64,000 bases of DNA, taken from Microcaldota archaeon (GTDB lineage: Archaea > Micrarchaeota > Micrarchaeia > Norongarragalinales > SBBD01). The notes under the pieces were generated by a model, which was given only the letters and a program-made list of their open reading frames with translations, had not been told where the DNA came from and searched no databases. Each line of letters starts with the position of its first letter. Position 1 is the stretch's first letter. A program made the translations under genes and the position numbers. The stretch spans positions 16,255 to 80,254 of the forward strand of contig JACRGC010000011.1 in the NCBI GenBank assembly GCA_016212475.1, given 5' to 3'. This document shows, piece after piece, positions 15,194-23,903 of the stretch.

Positions 15194-16438
15194 ATGCCAA
15201 CAAAATCCCCAAAAAAACGCAACCTAATGGTGCTTGGGGCGTCCGGAGGAGTTGCAAATGCATTTCTTCACCATATGGGCCTTTACCGAAAATTCTTCAA
15301 TAAACTAGTGTTGGCAGATAGGAACAATAAGGTGCTAAAAGATAGGTTCATTGACCATAAAGCGCTAGATTATATTTTCATCCACAAAAATATTGAAATC
15401 CCTTCAAAAGAGCGCGAATACTTAGAGCTTCTGAAAAAATATGAAATTGACATCGTTTTGGATATAACCGACATGAATAGCACCGAAATCCTTGAGGCAA
15501 CAAACAAGGCCGGAGTTTCATATGTAAATACCGCAATGAATGATGAGAAAAAAACCGTAAAAGAACTTATTTTTGGAGTATACCCAAGGAAAAATCAGCT
15601 AAGCAACGCCCCGCATATCTTATGCACCGGCATGAACCCCGGAATTGTCAACATGTGGGTTAGGTTTGGAATTGAAAAATTCGGAATTCCAAAATGCCTT
15701 GTTCATTTCGAATACGACACATCAACTCCCCTAAAGGAGTGGAAATCCATGATGACCTGGTCCATCCACGAATTTTTAGTCGAATCCATAAGGGATCCAT
15801 CCGGAATTGCGCTTGGAAGAAGAAAAGTTCAAGATCTTTATCCAAATGGGCTTGAAAACCGGGAGGACATGGCATCAATCCTAAAACCAATAATCAAACT
15901 TTCAAAATACCCAATTGGGCTTACGGTTTTGCATGAGGAAAACCTTTCCGTTTCTTACAAGTACGACATACCATCCAAATTCATCTACGCAGTCAACCAG
16001 CATACAATGAACCACTTGATCAATATCTACGAAAAGAAGAAAAACGTATTAAGAAAGGACTTGGAAATTGGGGATAATACCAAAAATGCACTTGATGGAT
16101 CAGACACAATTGGCGTATACCTAGATTATCCGGACAAAAGAGTGTACTATTTGAATTCAATCACAAATGGCGCAATAATTGGCACAAATGCCACATACAC
16201 CCAAGTTGCAATTGGGATTTTTGCAGCCCTTTTTGCGCTCCTATACGATAAATTGCCGTCCGGAGTTCATTTCGTCGAAGATTTGTTCGATTCGCATTTC
16301 AAGTACTTCATGTTTGATAACATGCGCGTTTCTGAATTCGTATTCAAGAAGAAAAATGGAAAAATGGTCCTGTCAAAATTCACTCCTGCGTTGACAATTC
16401 GGAGGATGAACCGCTTTGAGCATTTATACGTCATTTGA
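15194..16438 (+). CDS. Homospermidine synthase-like / saccharopine dehydrogenase-fold enzyme
   Basis: 414 residues. An N-terminal Rossmann NAD(P) site reads LMVLGASGGVANAF. Several blocks match the homospermidine synthase family: CTGMNPGIVNMWVRFGI, MMTWSIHEFLVESI, DGSDTIGVYL and NATYTQVAIGIFAALFALL, then VHFVEDLFDSHF. Known members make homospermidine from putrescine or spermidine using NAD; a carboxyspermidine dehydrogenase-like role is also possible. The GTG/TTG-started MFS gene follows within 14 bp, so a polyamine link is plausible but inferred. Confidence 0.7.
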   Translation: MPTKSPKKRNLMVLGASGGVANAFLHHMGLYRKFFNKLVLADRNNKVLKDRFIDHKALDYIFIHKNIEIPSKEREYLELLKKYEIDIVLDITDMNSTEILEATNKAGVSYVNTAMNDEKKTVKELIFGVYPRKNQLSNAPHILCTGMNPGIVNMWVRFGIEKFGIPKCLVHFEYDTSTPLKEWKSMMTWSIHEFLVESIRDPSGIALGRRKVQDLYPNGLENREDMASILKPIIKLSKYPIGLTVLHEENLSVSYKYDIPSKFIYAVNQHTMNHLINIYEKKKNVLRKDLEIGDNTKNALDGSDTIGVYLDYPDKRVYYLNSITNGAIIGTNATYTQVAIGIFAALFALLYDKLPSGVHFVEDLFDSHFKYFMFDNMRVSEFVFKKKNGKMVLSKFTPALTIRRMNRFEHLYVI

Positions 16439-16451
16439 GGGGGTGAATTTT

Positions 16452-17672
16452 TTGGCATTTGCGTCAACATTTAGGAAAAACCAAAAATTAGGGAATGCAA
16501 CCCACCTAGTTGCACTGGTTGTAGTGTTTTGGGCATTTTTTGATTCCATGCTTACATATATGGCGCCCCTTGTCATGGCATATAACGGATTTTCAAACAC
16601 CCAAATCGGATTATTGATTGGCAGCTCATCAATTGCCGGACTTATTTTTGATTTCGTTGCATTGATGCTATTCAAGCGCCCAGATTATCGGAAATTTTTC
16701 ATGATCATGCTCGCAATCTGCATGTTCTACCCCCTAGCACTAGGAGGAGCAACCCAGGTTTGGGGCTATTTGCTTGCCATGATTCTATGGGGGCTATATT
16801 TTGACCTGTACGGACTTGGCATGTTCAGTTTTGTATCGCAGTATGTTGAACGGAAAAATCATGCTGCTGCCTTTGGCGAAATTTTAGCCGGTAGATCCAT
16901 CGGCACAAGCTTTGCACCATTGCTGGTTGGATTTCTACTGGTAGGTGGGATATACCTGAACGTATTTTTGGTTGCTGAATTTTTCATAGTTGTTGCAATT
17001 GCAATATTCCTATTATTGCTTAAGGATATGAAAGGCAAAAAGCCGCTGATTAGCGGGCAACCAATATATTCCAGGAACATATTTTCCGAATTTAATGTTC
17101 TAAGAATAACAGGCGAAAAACTATGGGCGCCGCTTATGGTTACTTTTTTCTTATTCTTCGTGGATGCCTTTTTTTGGACTCTTGCGCCCCTTTATGCCAT
17201 GTCACTTGATTTTTCCGTATTTGGGGGGTTATTTTTAGCTGCCTACAGCATCCCTTTTTTGCTTTCGGGGGCAATTGTTGGAAAAGTTGCTAAACACTTT
17301 GGCAACATGAAAACCGCATTTGGGGCCATGTTCCTTGGAACTTTGGCAATTTTCTTTTTCATGTTTGTTTCAAATCCTGTTCTGATCCTTCTTTTGGTGT
17401 TTGCATCCGCATTCTGTTTTGGAATTTCACTAGCATCCATTAATGGCGCATATGCCGATTTCATTTCATCCGCCCCAAAAACAAGTAGGGAAACCGCATC
17501 GGCAGAGGATTCGGCTTTTAATTTTGCATATATAGTAGGGCCAGTTGCAGGGGGGCTTCTTTCGGATTTATTTGGCATCCCAACAGCATTTTCAATCCTT
17601 GGGGCAATTGGGATTTGCCTGATCCTATTAGTTGGGGTGAAATCCAAATTCAGGTTTAGGGTGGCGGCTTAA
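16452..17672 (+). CDS. MFS transporter
   Basis: About 406 residues with 12 predicted membrane helices. Features: helix 1 LVALVVVFWAFFDSMLTYMA, loop 2-3 with MLFKRPDYRKFF, helix 4/5 with EILAGRSIGTSFAPLLVGFL, and a second half starting KLWAPLMVTFFLFFVDAFFW. A TTG start at 16452 is preferred because GAGGGGGTGA lies 5-6 nt upstream; ATG 16416 would overlap the preceding gene by 23 bp. Substrate unknown. The neighbour suggests a polyamine or amino-acid derivative. Confidence 0.8.
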   Translation: MAFASTFRKNQKLGNATHLVALVVVFWAFFDSMLTYMAPLVMAYNGFSNTQIGLLIGSSSIAGLIFDFVALMLFKRPDYRKFFMIMLAICMFYPLALGGATQVWGYLLAMILWGLYFDLYGLGMFSFVSQYVERKNHAAAFGEILAGRSIGTSFAPLLVGFLLVGGIYLNVFLVAEFFIVVAIAIFLLLLKDMKGKKPLISGQPIYSRNIFSEFNVLRITGEKLWAPLMVTFFLFFVDAFFWTLAPLYAMSLDFSVFGGLFLAAYSIPFLLSGAIVGKVAKHFGNMKTAFGAMFLGTLAIFFFMFVSNPVLILLLVFASAFCFGISLASINGAYADFISSAPKTSRETASAEDSAFNFAYIVGPVAGGLLSDLFGIPTAFSILGAIGICLILLVGVKSKFRFRVAA

Positions 17673-17867
17673 CTTTTTCCAAATAGGCAGTTAAAAATAG
17701 GATAATTTCTCTCTTCCGACACTATTTATAGCCCGAAAAATTCTCAATCATAATCTTTTCTTGAGACATTTGAAGCTTTTTTAGTAGGGCAAAGGTGGAT
17801 TTCTGTTAGAAGTTGGTTGGTCAATTCTCTAAATGCAATCCTTTGCAATGCTTGCTATGTGGTAATT

Positions 17868-18635
17868 TCACTCTTCGGCAAGTTTTGAAAGCTTTGCCTT
17901 GATTAGGATGGATTCCTGGACAATCGGGTTCATCAGCTGTGAAAAGGTTGCATAATCGATTTCCCGCTTCATGAAGCTTTTTTGGATCTCATTTTTCTGG
18001 TTTTCCAATTCGGCAAGCTTTGCCTTGAGGGATTCGGTTGGATTTTTTGCCTTTTCTTTCTTTTCAATGCTAACGCGCGGCTTAATTGTTGCCTGCCTCA
18101 TTGAAACGGCTGCAAAATCATCAACTATGCTCTTATCCATATCGCCCGGCTTGAATGGGTTTTCCTCTTCCGAAACGGGGGTGATATTGCCCTCGGCCTT
18201 CAGCTCACGGAGTATCTGGTCCATAGGAAGGGTTATGGAATATGCCTCGGATTGGGCTTTCCCGCCAATATCGGTAACAACAGAGACATCCACCTGGAAG
18301 GTATCCGAATCAAATTCGGAATTTGAGAATTGGAGGGATTTGATCTTCATGGTATCGGGCCTTAGCTTATCAAAAATAATGGAAAATTTCCTATTGAAAA
18401 TAATCAAAAGCTCGGCAATCTGGTCGGCGCCCTTGTTTCTAACGGTCAGCTCAAAGCCCCAATCCTTGGAGTTTGTGAAACGCTTGAACAAATCAAGCTT
18501 TATTGAAACCCTCTGGTCGGTCCGGATATCAATTGCCCCCTTCCGCCGATCAAAAAAATATGTTTCCTGCGTCTTGCCCTTGTTTTTTTTGCCAAATGCC
18601 TTGAATGCGGCTGCAATGCTTGAAATTAGCTTCAT
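17868..18635 (-). CDS. Hypothetical protein with C-terminal coiled coil
   Basis: 255 residues. The first 150 look strand-rich (FELTVRNKGADQIAELLIIF, TFQVDVSVVTDIGG), resembling an immunoglobulin-like or arrestin-like beta domain. About 185-255 form a Lys/Glu coiled coil (LKAKLAELENQKNEIQKSFM). No signal peptide. No family recognised. The 195 bp before it on the left contain only A/T-rich DNA. Confidence 0.6.
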   Translation of the reverse strand: MKLISSIAAAFKAFGKKNKGKTQETYFFDRRKGAIDIRTDQRVSIKLDLFKRFTNSKDWGFELTVRNKGADQIAELLIIFNRKFSIIFDKLRPDTMKIKSLQFSNSEFDSDTFQVDVSVVTDIGGKAQSEAYSITLPMDQILRELKAEGNITPVSEEENPFKPGDMDKSIVDDFAAVSMRQATIKPRVSIEKKEKAKNPTESLKAKLAELENQKNEIQKSFMKREIDYATFSQLMNPIVQESILIKAKLSKLAEE

Positions 18636-18733
18636 AAAAATCCTTCATGTAAGTAAGCAAGAAGCGTATAAATAGGTATTTTTTACTTAGGAGGAAGGAT
18701 TGGATTAATGGAAATCTTAAAAAATTGCCCAAA

Positions 18734-19897
18734 TCAAAGTTTTGAAACAGATTCCCGAATTTTTGAAAGCGCCAAATTGATGTTGCCAACCGAATTTGCA
18801 TATGAAAATCGCAAATACCCCTCTCCAAAACTTCCAAAGGATGTTCCTGGAAGGCATGCAACTCCTGCTTCGTTTAGAAGGAAATCCGAAACTTCCTTTG
18901 ATTTTTTGCCAAGCTTTGAGATGTTTGGGAATGCGTAAAATGCGCCGTGGGGGGTAATGCAGCTAATTCCAGGGATTTTGCTCAGCCCAGAAACTATCAG
19001 ATCGCGCCTTTTCCTAAATTCCAAAACCATGCGATCAACGGAATCCTGCGGCCCGCGCAATGCCTCTGCGCCAGCAATTTGCGTAAAGCTTGCAGTGCAA
19101 GAGTTGGAATTGGTCATAAGCCTTGTGATGTGCTGAGCAATTGACGTGTTCATGACGCCGTAGCCTAGTCTCCAGCCGGTCATTGCATATGTTTTTGAAA
19201 ATCCATCAAGAATTATTGTGCGCTCCTTCATTCCGGGAAGGGAGGCAATGCTGAAGTGCTTTTTATCATAAAGAATCCTCGAGTAGATTTCATCGCTTAA
19301 TACCCACAAATTGTATTTTTTTGCAATTTCTGCAACTCCTTCGACATCGGATTTTTCCATTATTCCCCCGGTTGGGTTTGCCGGAGAATTCAAAATAATC
19401 ATCTTGGTTTTTTTCGTGATAAGTTTTTCCAAATCCGCTGGCCTAAATGAAAAATGGTTTTCCTCCTTCAGATGGAGCGGAACCGCCTTGCCTCCGACAA
19501 AATTTATCATGCTCTCATAAATTGGAAAGCCGGGATTTGGATAGATTACTTCATCTCCGGGATTGATTGTTGCAATGATTGCAAAATACATTATTGGCTT
19601 TCCGCCAGGAGTGATTACAACTTCATCAGGAGAAACATCAATGCCTCTAAGTTTTCCGGAGTATTCAGCAACTGCTTTCCTTGCATCAGGAAGGCCAGCT
19701 GAAGGGCCATAGTGAGTGTAATTTTCATTGATCGCTTTAATTGCAGCATCCTTTATGTTTTTTGGGGTGTCAAAGTCGGGTTCGCCAATTTCTAGGTGAA
19801 CGATTTTCCTGCCTTGAGCTTCCAGAGCTTTTGCCTTTGCCAGAACTTCAAAGGCGGTTTCAGTCCCAAGAACGGCCATCTTATCTGCGATTTGCAT
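18734..19897 (-). CDS. PLP-dependent class I/II aminotransferase (AspC-like)
   Basis: 387 residues from ATG 19897 (MQIADKMAVL). Motifs: HLEIGEPDFDTPKNI near residue 35, ILNSPANPTGGIM around 165, and the PLP Lys in DGFSKTYAMTGWRLGYG near 230. The C-terminal Arg is in GEGYLRFSYANS. It is a fold type I transaminase acting on aspartate or aromatic/branched amino acids with 2-oxoglutarate; the exact substrate is unclear. GGGGTAATCAC before the ATG may hold the ribosome site. Confidence 0.9.
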   Translation of the reverse strand: MQIADKMAVLGTETAFEVLAKAKALEAQGRKIVHLEIGEPDFDTPKNIKDAAIKAINENYTHYGPSAGLPDARKAVAEYSGKLRGIDVSPDEVVITPGGKPIMYFAIIATINPGDEVIYPNPGFPIYESMINFVGGKAVPLHLKEENHFSFRPADLEKLITKKTKMIILNSPANPTGGIMEKSDVEGVAEIAKKYNLWVLSDEIYSRILYDKKHFSIASLPGMKERTIILDGFSKTYAMTGWRLGYGVMNTSIAQHITRLMTNSNSCTASFTQIAGAEALRGPQDSVDRMVLEFRKRRDLIVSGLSKIPGISCITPHGAFYAFPNISKLGKKSKEVSDFLLNEAGVACLPGTSFGSFGEGYLRFSYANSVGNINLALSKIRESVSKL

Positions 19898-19991
19898 AGT
19901 GATTACCCCCATTTATATTCGGAATTCGTGCTATTAAATCCTTAAGGTATTAAATAATAACTATTGGCTTAATATGAACTGTTGATATGCT

Positions 19992-20819
19992 ATGCCAGGA
20001 ACCAAGAATACGCCAGGCGGCCCGTTTGGGAAAATAAGAACCATCATTAAGAAAAACCATGGCGAAATATCCTATGAAGACCACAAACTTCTGCGCGAAT
20101 CGTACAATTACTCCCACGAAGTGTTAAAGCATCTAAAGCGGATATCCGGCCACGAATATTCAACCCACATTAGGCATATTGGCCTAACCCTGGCAAAATG
20201 GGGCGCCAATGCAAGGGTAACGGCGCTTGGAATTTCACATGAAAATCTTGAAAAGGGAAAAATAGGTGAAAAGCCAGTCACAAGGGATTTGATGCTTGAA
20301 CATTTCCGAAAGCGATTGGGATCTTTGCCGGAAGCTTCTGAATTTATCATGAAAGTCGAATCATTAAGCGAAGGAAAATTAAAACATGGCTTTGTTTACC
20401 TGCCAAGGCATGACGAATACGCAATTGTTTCCAATGAAGGTAAATTCGATAAAAATCCCATTCTGTTTTGGGAAATTATGCGGGCGGATCAAAAACGCCT
20501 CTTCCAAAGCGGAGCGGATACATTAATTGCCAAAGCCGCCGACATTGAACATAATATAACAACTTACAAAAAATTGGAGCCGGAAAATTCGGTTAGCACG
20601 CTTTTGAAGAATAAGTCAAGGATTCTATTCCTAAACCACGTAATCGCAACCGGATTTAAGGGACTGAATGCGGATGATGGCCAAAAAAAAATATTGATCA
20701 GGGCAACGAAGGAACTTGGAATAAAAATTGCTGCCATGGAAAAAAATATGCTTGGCATGAAAAAAATTCCAAAGGATATTACGAAAATGGATGTGGACTT
20801 TTACAGATATGGCGAATGA
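19992..20819 (+). CDS. Degenerate RelA/SpoT-type HD-domain protein (Mesh1-like)
   Basis: 275 residues. The N-terminal half matches the (p)ppGpp hydrolase fold: SGHEYSTHIRHIG corresponds to the first metal His, VTALGISHENLEKG to the HDxxED motif, and TLIAKAADIEHNITTYKKL to the KlADrlHN motif. In this copy HD is HE and the ED pair is EK, while the late Asp and Asn are kept. No synthetase or TGS domain. It may bind or hydrolyse nucleotides, or be inactive. Assignment rests on motif order only. Confidence 0.6.
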   Translation: MPGTKNTPGGPFGKIRTIIKKNHGEISYEDHKLLRESYNYSHEVLKHLKRISGHEYSTHIRHIGLTLAKWGANARVTALGISHENLEKGKIGEKPVTRDLMLEHFRKRLGSLPEASEFIMKVESLSEGKLKHGFVYLPRHDEYAIVSNEGKFDKNPILFWEIMRADQKRLFQSGADTLIAKAADIEHNITTYKKLEPENSVSTLLKNKSRILFLNHVIATGFKGLNADDGQKKILIRATKELGIKIAAMEKNMLGMKKIPKDITKMDVDFYRYGE

Positions 20820-20820
20820 T

Positions 20821-22068
20821 TCAGCCAACCGGATTCTCAAAGGTAATTCTCATCTCCTTAAGGGTTGGCGAAAATTCCGAGTTTGTAGTTGAAAGAGTTG
20901 CCTTCCATTGCAAAAATCTTGCAGATGTTGGGATCTGCGAATCAATCTGCACTTCCTGGTAAGGAGACCACAATCCGTCAATTTTTGGGTTCATTCCGGT
21001 CCTTACTTCAATTTTGATTTTTGTTCCATTTGGCTGGATTGAACCCCAGCTGATCAGTTTCCATTTCGCAAGGTCGGTTTCACCATCCAATATTGGCGAT
21101 TCGAATGTCCCATCGGCCCTGTAAATGCGCTTGCCAGAGGAGCTGTCATAATTGATGATCGCCCCTTCCGTCAATGTGGTGGTCCTGATCCTATCGTATT
21201 TTTCCTCCTGAAATTCGGTTACTGTGTGCTTGATTTGCTTGGTTATGAACCTTCTAACTCCGGTTGCTGCAAAAATAGCCGCGCCATCCTCGCCGGCATT
21301 GGTTTTCTTGATTGTGATCCCGCTGATTGGCTTGAGCGGGTCGTTTGCCTTGATTTTAATGTAGGTTAGTGTTTGCGAATTGTCCGATTTTGGCGAATCA
21401 AAAACCAATCGTTCCTTGGGAATTGGGTTTGCAGCATCATATTCGTAGTTCCAAACATCCGTGTTTGCAACAAGGGGAATTTCCTGCACCTCGCCATCCT
21501 CATAATTCAGGCGGATCCTTGCAAGTTCGCTGATGCTGCCTTTCTTGAAACTTGCAGAAAGCAGGAAATAAATTTCCGAAAATCTTGTCCTTCCGGTTAG
21601 GAAATTGGCCGAAAAGAACTGCGAACCGGAGGTTGCAAGCACGCTCCATTTTGCGGAAGATTTGTAATCCGGTGAAATTGAGAACGGAACCCCTTCGAAT
21701 CCTATTTCCCCGGCTTTGAGGTCGGGATAATAATTCCCGGCAGTTGGGTTGCCGATGAAAAACGGATTTGAGTGGTAATCCGAATTTGCAACCTTTGAAA
21801 AATCAAAATTGACAAACTCGACCCTTTCTCCAAAATTCGTAAGCCCTCCCATTGGCTTTGGGACAACGCTAACGGATGGGTAGATGACTTTTTCGGTCAC
21901 AACAATGGTTGGAACAATTGTTTGCTGAACTGTTACAATTACCTGCGGAGTTGCATTGACATAAATAATCTGCGGGCTTGGATTTTCGGATTTTGAGGTC
22001 AATTGCAAGCAGCCGGCGAGTGCAAGGAATGAAAAAACTGCCAAAAGGAGATATCTTGATTTGAACAT
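20821..22068 (-). CDS. Secreted lipoprotein, unknown function
   Basis: 415 residues from ATG 22068, which gives a clean signal peptide and lipobox (YLLLAVFSFLALAGCLQLTS). The track's 84 extra N-terminal codons lack support. After a Thr/Val/Pro linker (residues 30-65) the mature part is beta-rich and resembles galactose-binding or jelly-roll modules (IRLNYEDGEVQEIPLVANTD; SWGSIQPNGTKIKIEVRTG). It faces the outside of the cell membrane. No family named. Converges with the HD-domain gene, 1 bp apart. Confidence 0.65.
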   Translation of the reverse strand: MFKSRYLLLAVFSFLALAGCLQLTSKSENPSPQIIYVNATPQVIVTVQQTIVPTIVVTEKVIYPSVSVVPKPMGGLTNFGERVEFVNFDFSKVANSDYHSNPFFIGNPTAGNYYPDLKAGEIGFEGVPFSISPDYKSSAKWSVLATSGSQFFSANFLTGRTRFSEIYFLLSASFKKGSISELARIRLNYEDGEVQEIPLVANTDVWNYEYDAANPIPKERLVFDSPKSDNSQTLTYIKIKANDPLKPISGITIKKTNAGEDGAAIFAATGVRRFITKQIKHTVTEFQEEKYDRIRTTTLTEGAIINYDSSSGKRIYRADGTFESPILDGETDLAKWKLISWGSIQPNGTKIKIEVRTGMNPKIDGLWSPYQEVQIDSQIPTSARFLQWKATLSTTNSEFSPTLKEMRITFENPVG

Positions 22069-22213
22069 GCTTCCTAAGACAAGGCCAATCTTAATTAAGT
22101 TTTTTCTTTTGGCAAATCCCATCGAAAGCCTTAATAAATTCCCGCAAAGTAATATGGAACTTTGAGGGGAACATGGAATTTCCCAAACATCAACACATTG
22201 GAACGGTGAGAAC

Positions 22214-22471
22214 ATGGCAAAATTCAAAATAGAATACGACAGGGATGGGTGCATTGGAGCAGCTGTTTGCGAAGCTGTGTGCCCAAAGCATTGGAAAATG
22301 GCCGATGATGGGAAAGTCAACCTGCTTGAATCAACAAAGCAGGATAAGGAGGAAATTTACATAAAGGAAATTGATGAAGCTGATTTTGAGAGCATGAAAG
22401 TAGCCGCCGATGGCTGCCCCGTAAAAGTCATACACATCCAAAACAAGGAGACTGGAGAGAAATTAATCTGA
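22214..22471 (+). CDS. Single-cluster ferredoxin with altered second ligand
   Basis: 85 residues. CIGAAVCEAVCP near residue 13 and GCPVKVIHI near 67 match single-cluster archaeal ferredoxins such as Pyrococcus Fd. The second ligand (Cys or Asp in the usual CxxC/D) is Ala, leaving three ligands, so a [3Fe-4S] cluster is likely. The disulfide partner Cys about 8 residues before the last Cys is Ser. GGTGA lies about 6 nt upstream of ATG. An electron carrier; partner unknown. Confidence 0.85.
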   Translation: MAKFKIEYDRDGCIGAAVCEAVCPKHWKMADDGKVNLLESTKQDKEEIYIKEIDEADFESMKVAADGCPVKVIHIQNKETGEKLI

Positions 22472-22577
22472 TTCAATCGGCTTGCAAGGGTTTGGAAAAG
22501 AAGAAAATATGATTCGCCGGATTTGAAAGGAAATTAATCCGATTCATTTTGATCGATCAGAAAAAAATTAATCCGAT

Positions 22578-23825
22578 TTACTTTCCTTTTGTTGGTGATT
22601 GCGCGGTTGCCTTTTTATTAAAGGGCACCATTTGCGTCTCGTAATAGAATACAGCAACTGTTGCAAAAATGTTTGTAAAGAGAATGAATAGGACTACAAT
22701 TTCACTAATATTGGGAAAATTTATGCCATCAATTGCCAAATCAGCAACTAGCGCGGCCAAAACCGCAGTAGCAAGGCCTCTTGGCATAAGAGCGCTAATA
22801 ATTAATTCCGAGTCCGCCATTTGAGGATTTCTCCATGCAAGCACTTTAACGGCCAGATACCTGGCAACAAGGGCGGCAATAAACATAAGCAGGGCAATAA
22901 TCGTAAGATTTAGGTCTATTTTCTGCAAATTCAGGATAATCCCCATATAAACAAAAAACATTGTCCTGACAAAGAAGCTGATTTCATTATTGAAATTCGT
23001 AATTGCCGGATCAAGGGAAAGATCTTCCTTCATTTTAAACATTCTTGCAAGCGCATCGGAATTACCCAGCAAAAGCCCAAATATCAAAACGGAGGTTATT
23101 CCATTCCCTTGGTAGATTTCAGAAATCGAATACAGGAAAAAAACAAAGGCGATGGTTAGCAAATACTCGAATTGCTTTCCTTTGTATTGCTGCAAAACCT
23201 TAACCCAAAAAACCCCGCCGATTATCCCAAGAAATATGGCAATTGATAGGGTACTGACGATGATTTGCAATGGATCTCCAATTTTCCCGATTTTTGGGGA
23301 CATATAGCCAATTATCATCACAACCCCAACAATTGTGAATACATCATTAAAGGCGGATTCCAAATTCAGCAGGGTTTTGACTTTTTCCTTGACGTCCAAT
23401 TTTGCAACAAGTGGAACGATTATTTCATAACTGGTTCCGGCAACAATCATACCTGCAAGAAGCCCATGGACCCATGTAACATCGGTTACACTTATCAGGA
23501 AAATTATTGTGACAAGTATGACTGTGAGCCCCGACATTAAAAGCGTAAACCAAATGCTTTCGGGAAGTTCATCCAATACCTCATTTAAATTTAGTTTTGT
23601 GCTTCCGTCAAAAACGATTATTACCAGGGCAATTGTTCCGATAAAGGGAGCTAAATTTGCTAACTGGGAAGGATCAATGATATGGGCTATAGGACCAATA
23701 ATCATTCCAAGAAAAATCAGTATCAAAACGTCGGGAATTTTAGTCCTATCAAAAAAGATGGACGCCAAATAACCCGCAAAAATAGTTAAACCAATTATCC
23801 CCATGAACAGGGCAACTTCGGACAT
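22578..23825 (-). CDS. Cation/proton antiporter, CPA1 (NhaP-like)
   Basis: 415 residues with about 12-13 membrane helices. PDVLILIFLGMIIGPIAHII near residue 30 and the NLESAFNDVFTIV motif near 155 (Asn-Asp ion-binding pair) mark CPA1. The unwound helix reads MIVAGTSYEIIVPL where TDP is usual. LMPRGLATAVLAAL near 350 is the conserved Arg helix. Likely exchanges Na+ or K+ for H+. Confidence 0.85.
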   Translation of the reverse strand: MSEVALFMGIIGLTIFAGYLASIFFDRTKIPDVLILIFLGMIIGPIAHIIDPSQLANLAPFIGTIALVIIVFDGSTKLNLNEVLDELPESIWFTLLMSGLTVILVTIIFLISVTDVTWVHGLLAGMIVAGTSYEIIVPLVAKLDVKEKVKTLLNLESAFNDVFTIVGVVMIIGYMSPKIGKIGDPLQIIVSTLSIAIFLGIIGGVFWVKVLQQYKGKQFEYLLTIAFVFFLYSISEIYQGNGITSVLIFGLLLGNSDALARMFKMKEDLSLDPAITNFNNEISFFVRTMFFVYMGIILNLQKIDLNLTIIALLMFIAALVARYLAVKVLAWRNPQMADSELIISALMPRGLATAVLAALVADLAIDGINFPNISEIVVLFILFTNIFATVAVFYYETQMVPFNKKATAQSPTKGK

Positions 23826-23903
23826 GGAAAAAATAAGTTAAATCACTTAAAAACGGTTTCGTTGAATGAATTGGCAAATATCAAAAAGCATTCAGCCTAT
23901 CAA

